5,847 bases of DNA from Calditrichia bacterium (lineage in GTDB: Bacteria; Calditrichota; Calditrichia; RBG-13-44-9). The position numbers and the translations under genes were made by a program. The notes below the pieces were generated by a model. The model made no database searches. It was not told where the DNA came from and saw nothing but the letters and a program-made list of their open reading frames with translations. This document shows, piece after piece, positions 1 to 5,847 of the stretch (positions within the stretch are counted from its first letter, which is position 1; each line of letters opens with the position of its first letter). The stretch lies in NCBI GenBank assembly GCA_026991005.1, contig JALXCH010000309.1:1-5847 (forward strand), in the 5' to 3' direction.

Positions 1-975
1 CTGGCAGTGATTGGCCCCACAGGCAACGACGAAAACGCTGCTCTGGCGCTCTATTCCCGCTGCGAACACTTCCCGTTTGTTTCCCCCTTCAGCTCCCAGA
101 CCGGCCTGGCTCAACTCTCCCCTTTCACCTTTCAAATTAATCCCGATGCCGAAATGAAAGGGGCATTTCTGGCGCAATATGCGGTGGAAGATCTGGGACT
201 GAAAACGTTTGCCATACTGGCACCCGCAGACAATTACGGAGAAACCATCGCCCGCAGCTTCCAGAAAACGGTGGAAGAAAAAGGGGGCGAAGTGGTGGAA
301 GTCCAGTGGTACTACGAAAATGCCCAGGACTTCACCCGACAGCTTAAAGCCATCCGTAAGAAGGGGTTCTACATCGCTTTTCGGGATTCGGTACGCGAGG
401 CCGACTCCACTTTAACCGATGAACAAATCCAGCAAAAATTTAAACAGTACATGACCGAGGTGCTTTTTTCCAGCGATTTGCGAGGAAAGGTGGATTCCAC
501 CCAGGTTCCCTCCACCGGCATCGACGGGCTGTTTATTGCCATTTATCCCGAACTGATCCCCTTCATCTCCGCCCAGTTTGTCTTCCACAACATTCAAACC
601 ACCCTTCTGGGCAACGAAGGCTGGTACGATCCAGAACAGCTCAAACAATATCAGAATTATTTGAACGGGCTCATTTTTATTACAGCGGGATATCTGGATC
701 GGGAGTCCTGGAATTTTCGGGAGTTTACCAGCCGTTTTCGGGAAGTGATGCACGAAACGCCCAACCGCTTCGATTTGCTGGGGTACGATGTGGCGAAATG
801 GTTAATGGAGAATTATCAGGCCGGGATGGATCGCCAGGCGTTTCGGGATAAGTTAGAAGAAGCGCCCGCTTACCACGGTGTGCTGGAAAATATTGTATTT
901 CAGAAGAAACCCCGGGTCAATAGCTGGTTGAATGTGGTTAAATTTCAGCTGGGACAATTCATTAAATTGAAATAA
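1..975 (+). CDS. Periplasmic-binding-protein-like receptor (LivK/LpoA-like, penicillin-binding protein activator type), C-terminal part
   Basis: This frame is open from the left edge to TAA at 973-975, so about 324 C-terminal residues are present and the start lies outside the window. The GTG at position 7 sits inside the fold and is not a credible start. The protein shows the pattern of type 1 periplasmic-binding proteins of the Leu/Ile/Val family: VIGPTG near the left edge, then a VSPFSS strand-turn, FQINPDAEMKG, a LGLKTFAILAPADNYGE segment opening the second lobe, a DFTRQLKAIR helix, GIDGLFIAIYPELIPF, and LLGNEGWYDPEQL. That last set, together with a YLNGLIFI-type strand, is closer to the stand-alone or TPR-fused 'penicillin-binding protein activator' (LpoA-like) relatives than to amino-acid transporters, and no transporter permease or ATPase gene is adjacent. 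A roughly 40-residue charged insertion precedes the GIDGLF strand. Such proteins act in the periplasm or as outer-membrane lipoproteins. The family call is firm; the ligand or partner is unknown. Confidence 0.8.
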   Translation: MAVIGPTGNDENAALALYSRCEHFPFVSPFSSQTGLAQLSPFTFQINPDAEMKGAFLAQYAVEDLGLKTFAILAPADNYGETIARSFQKTVEEKGGEVVEVQWYYENAQDFTRQLKAIRKKGFYIAFRDSVREADSTLTDEQIQQKFKQYMTEVLFSSDLRGKVDSTQVPSTGIDGLFIAIYPELIPFISAQFVFHNIQTTLLGNEGWYDPEQLKQYQNYLNGLIFITAGYLDRESWNFREFTSRFREVMHETPNRFDLLGYDVAKWLMENYQAGMDRQAFRDKLEEAPAYHGVLENIVFQKKPRVNSWLNVVKFQLGQFIKLK

Positions 976-980
976 ATCCC

Positions 981-1028
981 ACCTGAAACAGCCGAGAAGA
1001 AACGCCTCCGGTGTGCTTTTTTTCAGGT
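981..1028 (+). terminator. Possible weak terminator or intercistronic hairpin
   Basis: A perfect 8-base inverted repeat, ACCTGAAA at 981-988 and TTTCAGGT at 1021-1028, starts 5 bases after the receptor gene's stop codon. A run of seven T residues lies at 1017-1023, overlapping the right arm instead of following it. The 32-base loop is long and I find only weak inner pairing, so this is not a textbook rho-independent terminator. It could be a weak terminator, a processing or attenuation structure between the two plus-strand genes, or chance. Confidence 0.3.
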
Positions 1029-1063
1029 AAGATGTGAAATACCTCTTCCGGGAATGAATTAAA

Positions 1064-1070
1064 AAGTAGG
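1064..1070 (+). promoter_or_regulatory. Ribosome binding site deciding the phosphatase start
   Basis: AAGTAGG at 1064-1070 is the only purine-rich Shine-Dalgarno-like match before the metallophosphatase frame. It directly abuts the TTG at 1071, leaving no room for initiation there, is 9 bases from the TTG at 1080, and 15 bases from the GTG at 1086. The spacing favours 1080. The frame has no ATG or GTG upstream, and an in-frame TGA sits at 1035-1037. Confidence 0.5.
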
Positions 1071-1079
1071 TTGTGTAAT

Positions 1080-2741
1080 TTGAGTGTGAAAAATCGGGTT
1101 GTTGAACTTTTTCGAAATCTTTTTCGGCGGAAATCCAGACAGTTAGAAGTTGTTATTCTCTTTACCAGCGATGTCCATGGCAGTGTCATTTCGTACGATT
1201 ATGTGCTCGGGAAACCGGTGACCTGGGGGCTGGCACGTGTAGCCACCCTGGTACGCGCTTACCGGGAAAAATACCCTCACGTCATTTTACTGGACAACGG
1301 GGATTTTCTTCAGGGCTCGCCACTTAACTACTATTACAATTTTGTGGATACCCAAACACCCTACCCTCTGGCACGGGTGATGAATAAAATGGAATACAGC
1401 GCATCCTCGGTGGGCAACCACGACATTGAACAGGGGCAACAGGTATACAATCGGGTGCGCAAACAACTGAAATTCCCCTGGCTTTCGGCCAATTCCCTGC
1501 GGCGAAATGGCAACCTCTACTTTCAACCCTACACCATGCGCGATGTGGAGGGCCTACGGATCGCCATTCTGGGACTCACCACCCCTGCCATTCCCTTCTG
1601 GCTTAATCCCGAACTTTATCCGGGGATTCACTGGCAGGATATGGTGCAGGCTGCCCAGGGGTGGATTCGTTACCTGAAACAGGAAAAACAGGCGGATGTG
1701 CTAATTGGGCTGTTCCATGCCGGGGTACATCCCAGCGCCATCGATCCCGACTGGCCTCGCGATATTCCCGAAGAGAATCCCTGCCTCACCATTGCCGAAA
1801 AGTTTCCGGAGTACGACGTCATCATTGCAGGGCACGAGCACAAGAAATTCAACACCCACCCGCCCGAAAAGAGCGATGACGTCACCCATCCACTGGTGGT
1901 GATGGCAGGGAGCCATGCGCGTTTCCTGGGCGTGATTCATCTGGAATTTCACAAGAAAAACGGGCGCTGGGTGCTGTTTCGCAAATATGCCACCATCGAA
2001 TCGGTACGGCAGGTGGAACCGGATGCAACCATCGAAAAAATTTACCGCCCCTACCACAAACGCATCATGAAATACATTAACTACAAGATTGGCGAAGCCT
2101 ATTGCGACATCACCTCCCAGCATGCCCGCATCCGGGATAATGTGTTTGTTGATTTGATCCATCGCGCCCAGTTTGGCGCTACCAGCGCTGATATTTCCCT
2201 GGCCAGCGCTTTTACCACCCGCTTTAACCTGAAAAAAGGCCCCATTCGCATTAAAGATGTGTACGGCCTTTACCAGTACGAGAACAATCTCTACGTCCTG
2301 CTGATGACCGGGGAGCAGATTAAAGATCATCTGGAACGCAGTTCCCGCTATTTTAATCAGATTGATCCCAACGACCCCTTCCGGGTGCCTTTAATCAACA
2401 AAAATTTTATGGGATTTAATTACGATATGGCCGAAGGAATTGATTACGAAATTGACATCACAAAACCGGTGGGGCAACGCATCGTAAACATCCGCTACAG
2501 TAAAAACGGAAAACCCTTCGATTTGAAACGCAAATACAAAGTGGCGGTGAACAGCTACCGTGCCATGCAGCTGCGCAAAATTTACCATTGCCGGATCCTG
2601 TGGCGTTCCAATAAACAGATGCGGGACATTCTGGTAGAATACATTCAACGGGTGCATGTGGTGGGGAAAGATTTTTCGCCCAACTGGCGGTTGGTTCCCG
2701 AAGACCTGGTGGAAAAAATCCTCTCTTCTAAACCTCAGTAA
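1080..2741 (+). CDS. Bifunctional metallophosphatase/5'-nucleotidase, CpdB type (2',3'-cyclic-nucleotide phosphodiesterase/3'-nucleotidase-like)
   Basis: This 553-residue protein (from TTG 1080) has the two-domain layout of the UshA/CpdB/YfkN family. The N-terminal calcineurin-like domain carries all the dinuclear-metal motifs: SDVHG (D31, H33), DNGDFLQGSPL (D75), VGNHD (N113, H114), LFHAG (H213) and AGHEH (H252, H254). The C-terminal nucleotide-binding domain covers about residues 330-530. YQYENNLY (398-405), the following TGEQIKDHLE helix and GFNYDMAEGIDYEID (445-459) match the CpdB branch better than UshA, so 2',3'-cyclic nucleotides or 3'-nucleotides are the likely substrates; this is inferred from the family. 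Known relatives are exported, but here the N-terminus is a basic amphipathic stretch (VVELFRNLFRRKSRQL) with no hydrophobic signal core or lipobox, and no upstream in-frame start supplies one. The gene lies about 100 bases after the receptor gene on the same strand. A start at TTG 1071 or GTG 1086 is possible. Family assignment is firm; exact substrate and cell location are not. Confidence 0.9.
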   Translation: MSVKNRVVELFRNLFRRKSRQLEVVILFTSDVHGSVISYDYVLGKPVTWGLARVATLVRAYREKYPHVILLDNGDFLQGSPLNYYYNFVDTQTPYPLARVMNKMEYSASSVGNHDIEQGQQVYNRVRKQLKFPWLSANSLRRNGNLYFQPYTMRDVEGLRIAILGLTTPAIPFWLNPELYPGIHWQDMVQAAQGWIRYLKQEKQADVLIGLFHAGVHPSAIDPDWPRDIPEENPCLTIAEKFPEYDVIIAGHEHKKFNTHPPEKSDDVTHPLVVMAGSHARFLGVIHLEFHKKNGRWVLFRKYATIESVRQVEPDATIEKIYRPYHKRIMKYINYKIGEAYCDITSQHARIRDNVFVDLIHRAQFGATSADISLASAFTTRFNLKKGPIRIKDVYGLYQYENNLYVLLMTGEQIKDHLERSSRYFNQIDPNDPFRVPLINKNFMGFNYDMAEGIDYEIDITKPVGQRIVNIRYSKNGKPFDLKRKYKVAVNSYRAMQLRKIYHCRILWRSNKQMRDILVEYIQRVHVVGKDFSPNWRLVPEDLVEKILSSKPQ

Positions 2742-2861
2742 AGCACCTCTTTGCTTCTGCTCGTTTTCCGACTCCCTTCCTTTACATTTTAAGAACCAGC
2801 CAAACCGCGTATTTCAACCACGGAACACGTCTCAAAAATTTTTCTGAAAGACCGGAGTTAA

Positions 2862-2876
2862 GGTTACCGGGTAACC
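2862..2876. repeat. 15-base palindrome GGTTACC-G-GGTAACC
   Basis: The two arms are perfect 7-base inverted repeats around a single central G. The one-base centre suits a dyad protein-binding site better than an RNA hairpin, although a 6-base stem with a CGG loop is also possible. It lies about 120 bases beyond the stop codon of the phosphatase gene and over 200 bases beyond the end of the minus-strand gene, so it is not placed as a promoter operator for either. Confidence 0.5.
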
Positions 2877-2888
2877 CATTTAGAGGTA

Positions 2889-2959
2889 AAATGCTTCCCT
2901 TTGCATTTGATTAAAATCGGAATGGGCACCGGGAACCGGTTTGGTAGTGCGCACCAACC
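2889..2959. repeat. Two neighbouring imperfect hairpins
   Basis: The first is AAATGC (2889-2894) with GCATTT (2903-2908) around an 8-base loop. The second is GGTTTGGT (2938-2945) with ACCAACC (2953-2959), seven pairs with one bulged T, around a loop rich in GTGC. Together with the palindrome at 2862-2876 they form a cluster of three dyads in under 100 bases. The function is unknown; they could be part of a bidirectional terminator or a structured transcript end. Confidence 0.35.
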
Positions 2960-3045
2960 TCCGGCAGAATCACAAATTTTAAGGGAAAAGATGGGAACTC
3001 CTTCCTGAATGCCCGCTTTATTCCGGAGAAAATATCCGGGTGCAG

Positions 3046-3058
3046 CGGGTGCTACCCG
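3046..3058 (-). terminator. Possible weak hairpin downstream of the uncharacterised gene
   Basis: CGGGT (3046-3050) pairs with ACCCG (3054-3058) around a 3-base loop, 37 bases past the stop codon of the minus-strand gene. A second 5-base stem, CCGGA/TCCGG, follows at 3023-3039, with an AT-rich loop. Neither is followed by a proper T-run in the minus-strand direction, so only a weak terminator call is justified. Confidence 0.25.
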
Positions 3059-3094
3059 TCCGCATCCATTTTGAATCCTCTGAAAAATTCCGCT

Positions 3095-3739
3095 CTAATC
3101 CTCCGTGTCAATAAACCAGAGGACGTCGGAATAAAAGAAGCGATTATCCGGAAAATGAATGCGATGCAACCGATACAAATCAAAAGAATTCAGGTAAGAA
3201 TGAATCGTATTGCGAATGTTCGAAAGCTGGGCTTTCAACTTCCAGTGTTCTCCGTTGCGATGGTAGAAAATGAGAAAAATGGCATTCTGCCCGGAGCGCT
3301 GGGGGCGGTAAATAAATTTGCGGTACAGCCAGTAAAGCAGTTCCTCTTTGTGGCCAATGGCATACCGCAGCGTACGGGAAAAAGCGGCGGGAAACACCAG
3401 CGGTTTAATCAGAAAATCTGTGTACGCAATGGTAAGCAAATCTCCTTTTTCGCTTTCCCGGGCAGGGCGCTTTACTTTGGGATGCTCGGCAAAAATCTGA
3501 TAGATTGCCTGCAAGCTCCAGTAGTTGTACCAGCGGTTCAATCCATACTGGCGCACTTCCCGGGGTAAAGTATGGAGTTTGCTTTCAATTTCAGAAAACT
3601 TTGGTATTTGATACACAAACTCAATCTGTTCCTCAAATTGAGGAAGATATTTGTAATGCCAGATCTCCGGGCGAGAAAGACGTTTCCGGAGTTCTTTTTC
3701 CAGCTGGTTTAAATTCAAATTGGTGTTGGTCATCATCAT
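3095..3739 (-). CDS. Uncharacterised basic protein, possible divergent member of a nuclease-like hypothetical family
   Basis: This is a 214-residue basic, aromatic-rich, soluble-looking protein ending at TAG (3097-3095), with no signal peptide or membrane segment. Landmarks, numbered from an ATG at 3751, are LNRWYNYWSLQAIYQIF (71-87), TDFLIKPLVFPAAF (111-124), HKEELLYWLYRKF (134-146), NGEHWKLKAQL (166-176) and a closing FFYSDVLW (205-212). From memory, this order resembles uncharacterised proteins, seen in Bacteroidetes among others, in which the middle block carries a PD-(D/E)XK-like D...DHK motif; here that block seems shortened to D-F-L-I-K-P. That resemblance is unverified and no activity is claimed. 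The ATG at 3751 lacks a ribosome site, whereas GGAAG at 3749-3745 precedes the three successive ATGs at 3739, 3736 and 3733, so I place the start at 3739. The gene stands 350 bases downstream of the PqqD-like gene on the same strand and probably has its own promoter. Confidence 0.7.
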   Translation of the reverse strand: MMMTNTNLNLNQLEKELRKRLSRPEIWHYKYLPQFEEQIEFVYQIPKFSEIESKLHTLPREVRQYGLNRWYNYWSLQAIYQIFAEHPKVKRPARESEKGDLLTIAYTDFLIKPLVFPAAFSRTLRYAIGHKEELLYWLYRKFIYRPQRSGQNAIFLIFYHRNGEHWKLKAQLSNIRNTIHSYLNSFDLYRLHRIHFPDNRFFYSDVLWFIDTED

Positions 3740-4089
3740 TCCAACTTCCATGTTTAAAATTTGTAATTCGTTAAAACAATTAGTTCTATTTAAAAAAGGA
3801 TTTAAAAACCAGAAGCCGGCAATTTCTCATTATTTCTTTTTCTGTTGGCCCGTGTGGGACTCTACCGACAAAGCGGATTAATCCCTCAAAACTCTTTTCC
3901 CCTAACGTATGTTTGGTTTATTACCAGAACCCTTATTTTTAATTTTATTTAATAAACAGAAAAGAGTATATGAGCCGTTCAAATCACATTTTATGGGATT
4001 GATTTTTTGGAATGCGACCTTTTGCTTCCCGGGCAGAAAAGCTTGTTGTTGAAGAAGAAAAAGAGTGAACTGTTCTCTGGATAAAAAAG
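3740..4089. other. AT-rich intergenic region between co-directional minus-strand genes
   Basis: This stretch of about 350 bases is distinctly AT-rich compared with the flanking genes. It should hold the end of the PqqD-like transcript and the promoter of the uncharacterised gene. I could not find a convincing sigma-70 -35/-10 pair or a sigma-54 GG-N10-GC site on either strand. It contains a nested inverted repeat (3891-3967), a 10-base palindrome GGATTAATCC (3875-3884), and a weak stem CTTTT/AAAAG around a CCCGGG centre (4019-4041). A 47-codon plus-strand frame at 3909-4052 has no ribosome site and is not called. Confidence 0.6.
3891..3967. repeat. Nested inverted repeat
   Basis: An outer perfect 9-base pair of arms, ACTCTTTTC (3891-3899) and GAAAAGAGT (3959-3967), encloses an inner perfect 8-base pair, GTTTATTA (3916-3923) and TAATAAAC (3950-3957). 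The right arms are separated by one base while the left arms are separated by 16 bases, so a folded form would have 17 pairs with a one-sided bulge and a 26-base AT-rich loop. In the minus-strand direction only TTT follows the stem, so it is a poor terminator. AT-rich composition makes chance pairing easier. Confidence 0.4.
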
Positions 4090-4473
4090 CTATTGTTCGG
4101 TGTGCTCTTCTCGTTTCTCGAACATTTTAACAAATTCCTGCTGGTACATTTGCTGGACGAACATCACTGTTCGTTCGTGGGTGGGACGCACCAATTCACC
4201 GAACTCTTCTTCCAGTAGCCTGGCAATTTCCCGGATGGAATGCTGGCCATCGCACAGGCTCCACACTCGCGAACCCACAGGATCCAGATGCACGCGGCGA
4301 GCCCAATTTTTCGGTTTGGGTAAAATGCGGGTAAACCAGTTCTCCGGATGGGGTACCAGCACAGTTACGTTTCCCTCTTCGTCCGTTTCGTATTCGCGCT
4401 GACGCAGTGGAAACAGATCCAGCCACTGGGCAACAATCTCTTCTCGCGAAGCTTTTTTCTTCTTACGAAACAT
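4090..4473 (-). CDS. PqqD-like protein (RRE-type winged-helix domain), long-form stand-alone member
   Basis: This 127-residue protein starts with a lysine-rich FRKKKKASREE stretch (2-12), followed by a linker with DEEGNVTVLVP (31-41). The PqqD-like winged-helix domain covers about residues 58-118: RRVHLDPVGSRVWSLCDG (59-76), SIREIARLLEEEFGE (79-93) and an ERTVMFVQQM helix (100-109). The pattern of LD.xGs.VW.LcDG followed by xxEI and EEFGE is the signature of the family. In PQQ and other RiPP pathways this domain binds the precursor peptide's leader for a partner enzyme. Many long-form stand-alone members exist without a known peptide, and no radical-SAM enzyme or precursor gene is visible here, so the partner is unknown. 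The ATG at 4473 is preceded by AGAGG with a 5-base spacer; an upstream in-frame TTG at 4500 has no such support. The gene follows the sigma-54 regulator by 52 bases and is probably in the same transcript. Confidence 0.8.
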   Translation of the reverse strand: MFRKKKKASREEIVAQWLDLFPLRQREYETDEEGNVTVLVPHPENWFTRILPKPKNWARRVHLDPVGSRVWSLCDGQHSIREIARLLEEEFGELVRPTHERTVMFVQQMYQQEFVKMFEKREEHTEQ

Positions 4474-4478
4474 GGTTG

Positions 4479-4483
4479 CCTCT
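4479..4483 (-). promoter_or_regulatory. Ribosome binding site of the PqqD-like gene
   Basis: AGAGG on the minus strand stands 5 bases before the ATG at 4473. It decides the start in favour of 4473 over the in-frame TTG at 4500. That TTG would add nine residues (MSEFNIEAT) not needed by the domain. Confidence 0.6.
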
Positions 4484-4525
4484 ATGTTAAATTCACTCAA
4501 TTATCTGCAAGAGCAAAAAAGTTAC

Positions 4526-5847
4526 TTACTTCTCCTCTTCAATTTTCTTCCTTTCCCCCACCGGCATATTCAGGTAACGATTCAGTGTTTTAATATCAAC
4601 TTGCAGAATCTCGGCCACCTTTTTTTTCTGCCGAATTCTCCGATAAAGGTGCTGGGCATACAGCGCAGCCATCTCTTTTAACGAATAATTTTTAAACGAA
4701 GCACGCTCAATCAGGTGGTCTTCCGGTGTTCCGTTTGTTTCCAGAAGTTCTTTGAGGGTAATTTTTCGGGGATGAAACACAAGCAATCGGGTAATTAGAT
4801 GTTTCAGTTCCCGCACGTTTCCCGGCCAGGAGAATTTTTTTAATGCCTGGTACACATCGGGCTCTACTTCCGGAACCGGGAGGTCTTCTTCCTGACAGAT
4901 TTTTTTCAGGAAAAAATCGAAGAACTCGGGAATATCTTCCGGGCGCTGAGCCAGCGAAGGAATGTGAATGGTAAATCCTGCCAGCCGATAGTACAGATCC
5001 TGCCGAAAGCGCCCTTCTTCCACCAACTGCTGCAAATTGCGATTGGTGGCGGCAACGATGCGCACATTCACCGACACCCGTTCGTGGCTCCCCAGGGGGT
5101 AAAAACTTTTCTCTTCAATCACCTGCAGTAATTTGGCCTGAATGTGAAGGGGTAATTCCCCGATTTCGTCCAGCAGTACCGTGCCGCCATCGGCGGCCTT
5201 AAATTTACCAATGTGCGAGCGATCGGCACCAGTAAACGCACCGCGGGTGTAGCCAAACAGCTCGCTCTCCAGTAAAGTCGGCACCAGATTGGCACAATTA
5301 ATCACCAGATACGGTTTACTGGCGCGCGGCGAACGCAGGTGAATCAGGTGTGCATAAAAATTTTTTCCCGCACCGGTGGGACCAACCAGTAGTACGGGAG
5401 TGTCCGAGCGGGCCAGGTTTTCGATTTGTTCCCGCAAATTTTGCGCCTGGCGGGAGTGCCCCAGAACATCCACCCGAGCAGCGCGGCGGCTGAATTGCTC
5501 CCGCAGGTACTGGTTCTCTTTTTCCAGCAGCAGCATTTCGTACGCTTTGCGGATGAAAATGGGCAGTTCCGATTCCAGACGCTCGTCCTTCTGAAAAACG
5601 GCGTAAGCACCCATCTCCTGCGTCTGCCGATGCAGCTCCCGATCGCCAAAGGAGGTAACCACAATGATTTTAAACAGCCGATCTAATTGAAGTAAATCGC
5701 GGATGGTTTGCAACCCAATTTCCGGATCGGGAAGCCCCAGATCCATGATAACCACATCATAGGTGCTGGATTCCATGCTCTGAAGTGCTTCGTCGTGGGA
5801 AGTGCAAAAGGTGGGTTCACACACTCCCTTTAACCAGATTTTGTACA
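4526..5847 (-). CDS. Sigma-54-dependent response regulator (NtrC family, PrsR-like), 5' end outside window
   Basis: The frame runs from the right edge to TAA at 4528-4526. Numbering below counts from the GTG at 5824, which is not accepted as the start because it would remove the first strand and acidic pocket of the receiver domain; the frame stays open beyond it (YKIWLKG). The receiver domain covers residues 1-95, with phospho-acceptor D28 in VVIMDLGLPD, T57 and K79. A leucine/glutamate-rich coiled-coil linker (about 97-113) follows. The AAA+ domain shows Walker A GPTGAGK (148-154), the sigma-54 contact loop GAFTGA (195-200), Walker B VLLDE (216-220), arginines R274 and R280 in FRQDLYYR, and sensor II GNVREL (335-340). 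A Fis-type helix-turn-helix ends the protein (about 401-417). All ATPase residues are intact, so it should be a working activator once phosphorylated. The DLGLPD and IVVTS receiver pattern resembles PrsR, the regulator linked to exosortase/PEP-CTERM loci, but no such genes are visible here. Its sensor kinase is probably encoded beyond the right edge. Confidence 0.93.
   Translation of the reverse strand, partial: YKIWLKGVCEPTFCTSHDEALQSMESSTYDVVIMDLGLPDPEIGLQTIRDLLQLDRLFKIIVVTSFGDRELHRQTQEMGAYAVFQKDERLESELPIFIRKAYEMLLLEKENQYLREQFSRRAARVDVLGHSRQAQNLREQIENLARSDTPVLLVGPTGAGKNFYAHLIHLRSPRASKPYLVINCANLVPTLLESELFGYTRGAFTGADRSHIGKFKAADGGTVLLDEIGELPLHIQAKLLQVIEEKSFYPLGSHERVSVNVRIVAATNRNLQQLVEEGRFRQDLYYRLAGFTIHIPSLAQRPEDIPEFFDFFLKKICQEEDLPVPEVEPDVYQALKKFSWPGNVRELKHLITRLLVFHPRKITLKELLETNGTPEDHLIERASFKNYSLKEMAALYAQHLYRRIRQKKKVAEILQVDIKTLNRYLNMPVGERKKIEEEK

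Larger units (their letters stand above)
2742..3094. other. Convergent intergenic region with several small palindromes, no credible gene
   Basis: This stretch of about 350 bases separates the convergent phosphatase and uncharacterised genes. I found no credible coding frame; the best candidate is a 28-codon plus-strand frame at 2922-3008 with no clear start signal. It contains at least four short inverted repeats: AAATGC/GCATTT at 2889-2908, GGTTACC/GGTAACC at 2862-2876, a GGT(T)TGGT/ACCAACC stem at 2938-2959, and CGGGT/ACCCG at 3046-3058. None is followed by a strong T-run on either strand. A role in ending transcription from both sides is plausible from the position but is not shown by the sequence. 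Confidence 0.6.

Noticed and set aside
1230..1250. TGGCAC-containing sequence resembling a sigma-54 promoter
   Set aside because: The distance from GG to GC is 8 bases instead of the required 10, and it lies inside the phosphatase coding sequence.
1701..2330. A 209-codon minus-strand open frame inside the phosphatase gene
   Set aside because: It is fully antisense to the well-supported metallophosphatase, whose catalytic motifs fall in the plus-strand frame.
2922..3008. A 28-codon plus-strand small frame in the convergent spacer
   Set aside because: Only a weak GGA precedes the ATG, and the frame overlaps one of the palindromes; nothing else supports coding.
3071..3568. A 165-codon plus-strand open frame opposite the uncharacterised gene
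   Set aside because: The minus-strand frame has the more protein-like composition (conserved-looking aromatic and charged blocks), a plausible start region and a longer span. The plus-strand frame is its antisense shadow and has no recognisable domain.
3909..4052. A 47-codon plus-strand small frame in the AT-rich spacer
   Set aside because: There is no ribosome site before the ATG, composition follows the AT-rich background, and no domain or membrane pattern supports it.
5822..5847. GTG at 5824, preceded by AAAGGGAG, as the true start of the response regulator
   Set aside because: The purine run is almost touching the GTG, the frame stays open to the window edge, and starting there would delete the first strand and acidic pocket of the receiver domain.

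Overview
The window looks like an ordinary chromosomal segment from a Gram-negative-type bacterium with moderate GC content and AT-rich spacers. The protein families (an LpoA-like receptor, a CpdB-type phosphatase, a PrsR-like sigma-54 activator and a long-form PqqD-like protein) would suit a member of the FCB group, Calditrichota or a deltaproteobacterial relative. That placement is a guess from protein style, because no rRNA or marker gene is present. I see no tRNA, rRNA, insertion sequence, CRISPR array or phage gene.

Layout. Positions 1-975 (+) hold the C-terminal part of a periplasmic-binding-protein-like receptor that resembles penicillin-binding-protein activators; its start lies to the left of the window. 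About 100 bases later, on the same strand, is a complete metallophosphatase/5'-nucleotidase of CpdB type (1080-2741). It has all its metal-binding motifs but no recognisable signal peptide. The next 350 bases (2742-3094) have no credible gene but hold several small palindromes, and lie between two convergent genes. On the minus strand follow an uncharacterised basic protein (3095-3739), a second AT-rich spacer of about 350 bases with a nested inverted repeat (3740-4089), a PqqD-like protein with an RRE-type winged helix (4090-4473), and a sigma-54-dependent response regulator (4526 to the right edge, N-terminus outside the window).

How the genes relate. The two plus-strand genes may form a short transcription unit, possibly concerned with the cell envelope and phosphoester scavenging. 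The regulator and the PqqD-like gene are 52 bases apart on the same strand and are probably co-transcribed, regulator first. The uncharacterised gene is too far downstream to be assigned confidently to that unit. No convincing sigma-54 (-24/-12) site is visible, so the regulator's targets are probably elsewhere. I do not see strong evidence for a new multi-gene system. The points most worth following up are the uncharacterised protein, the phosphatase without a signal peptide, and the pairing of a PqqD-like protein with a PrsR-like regulator.
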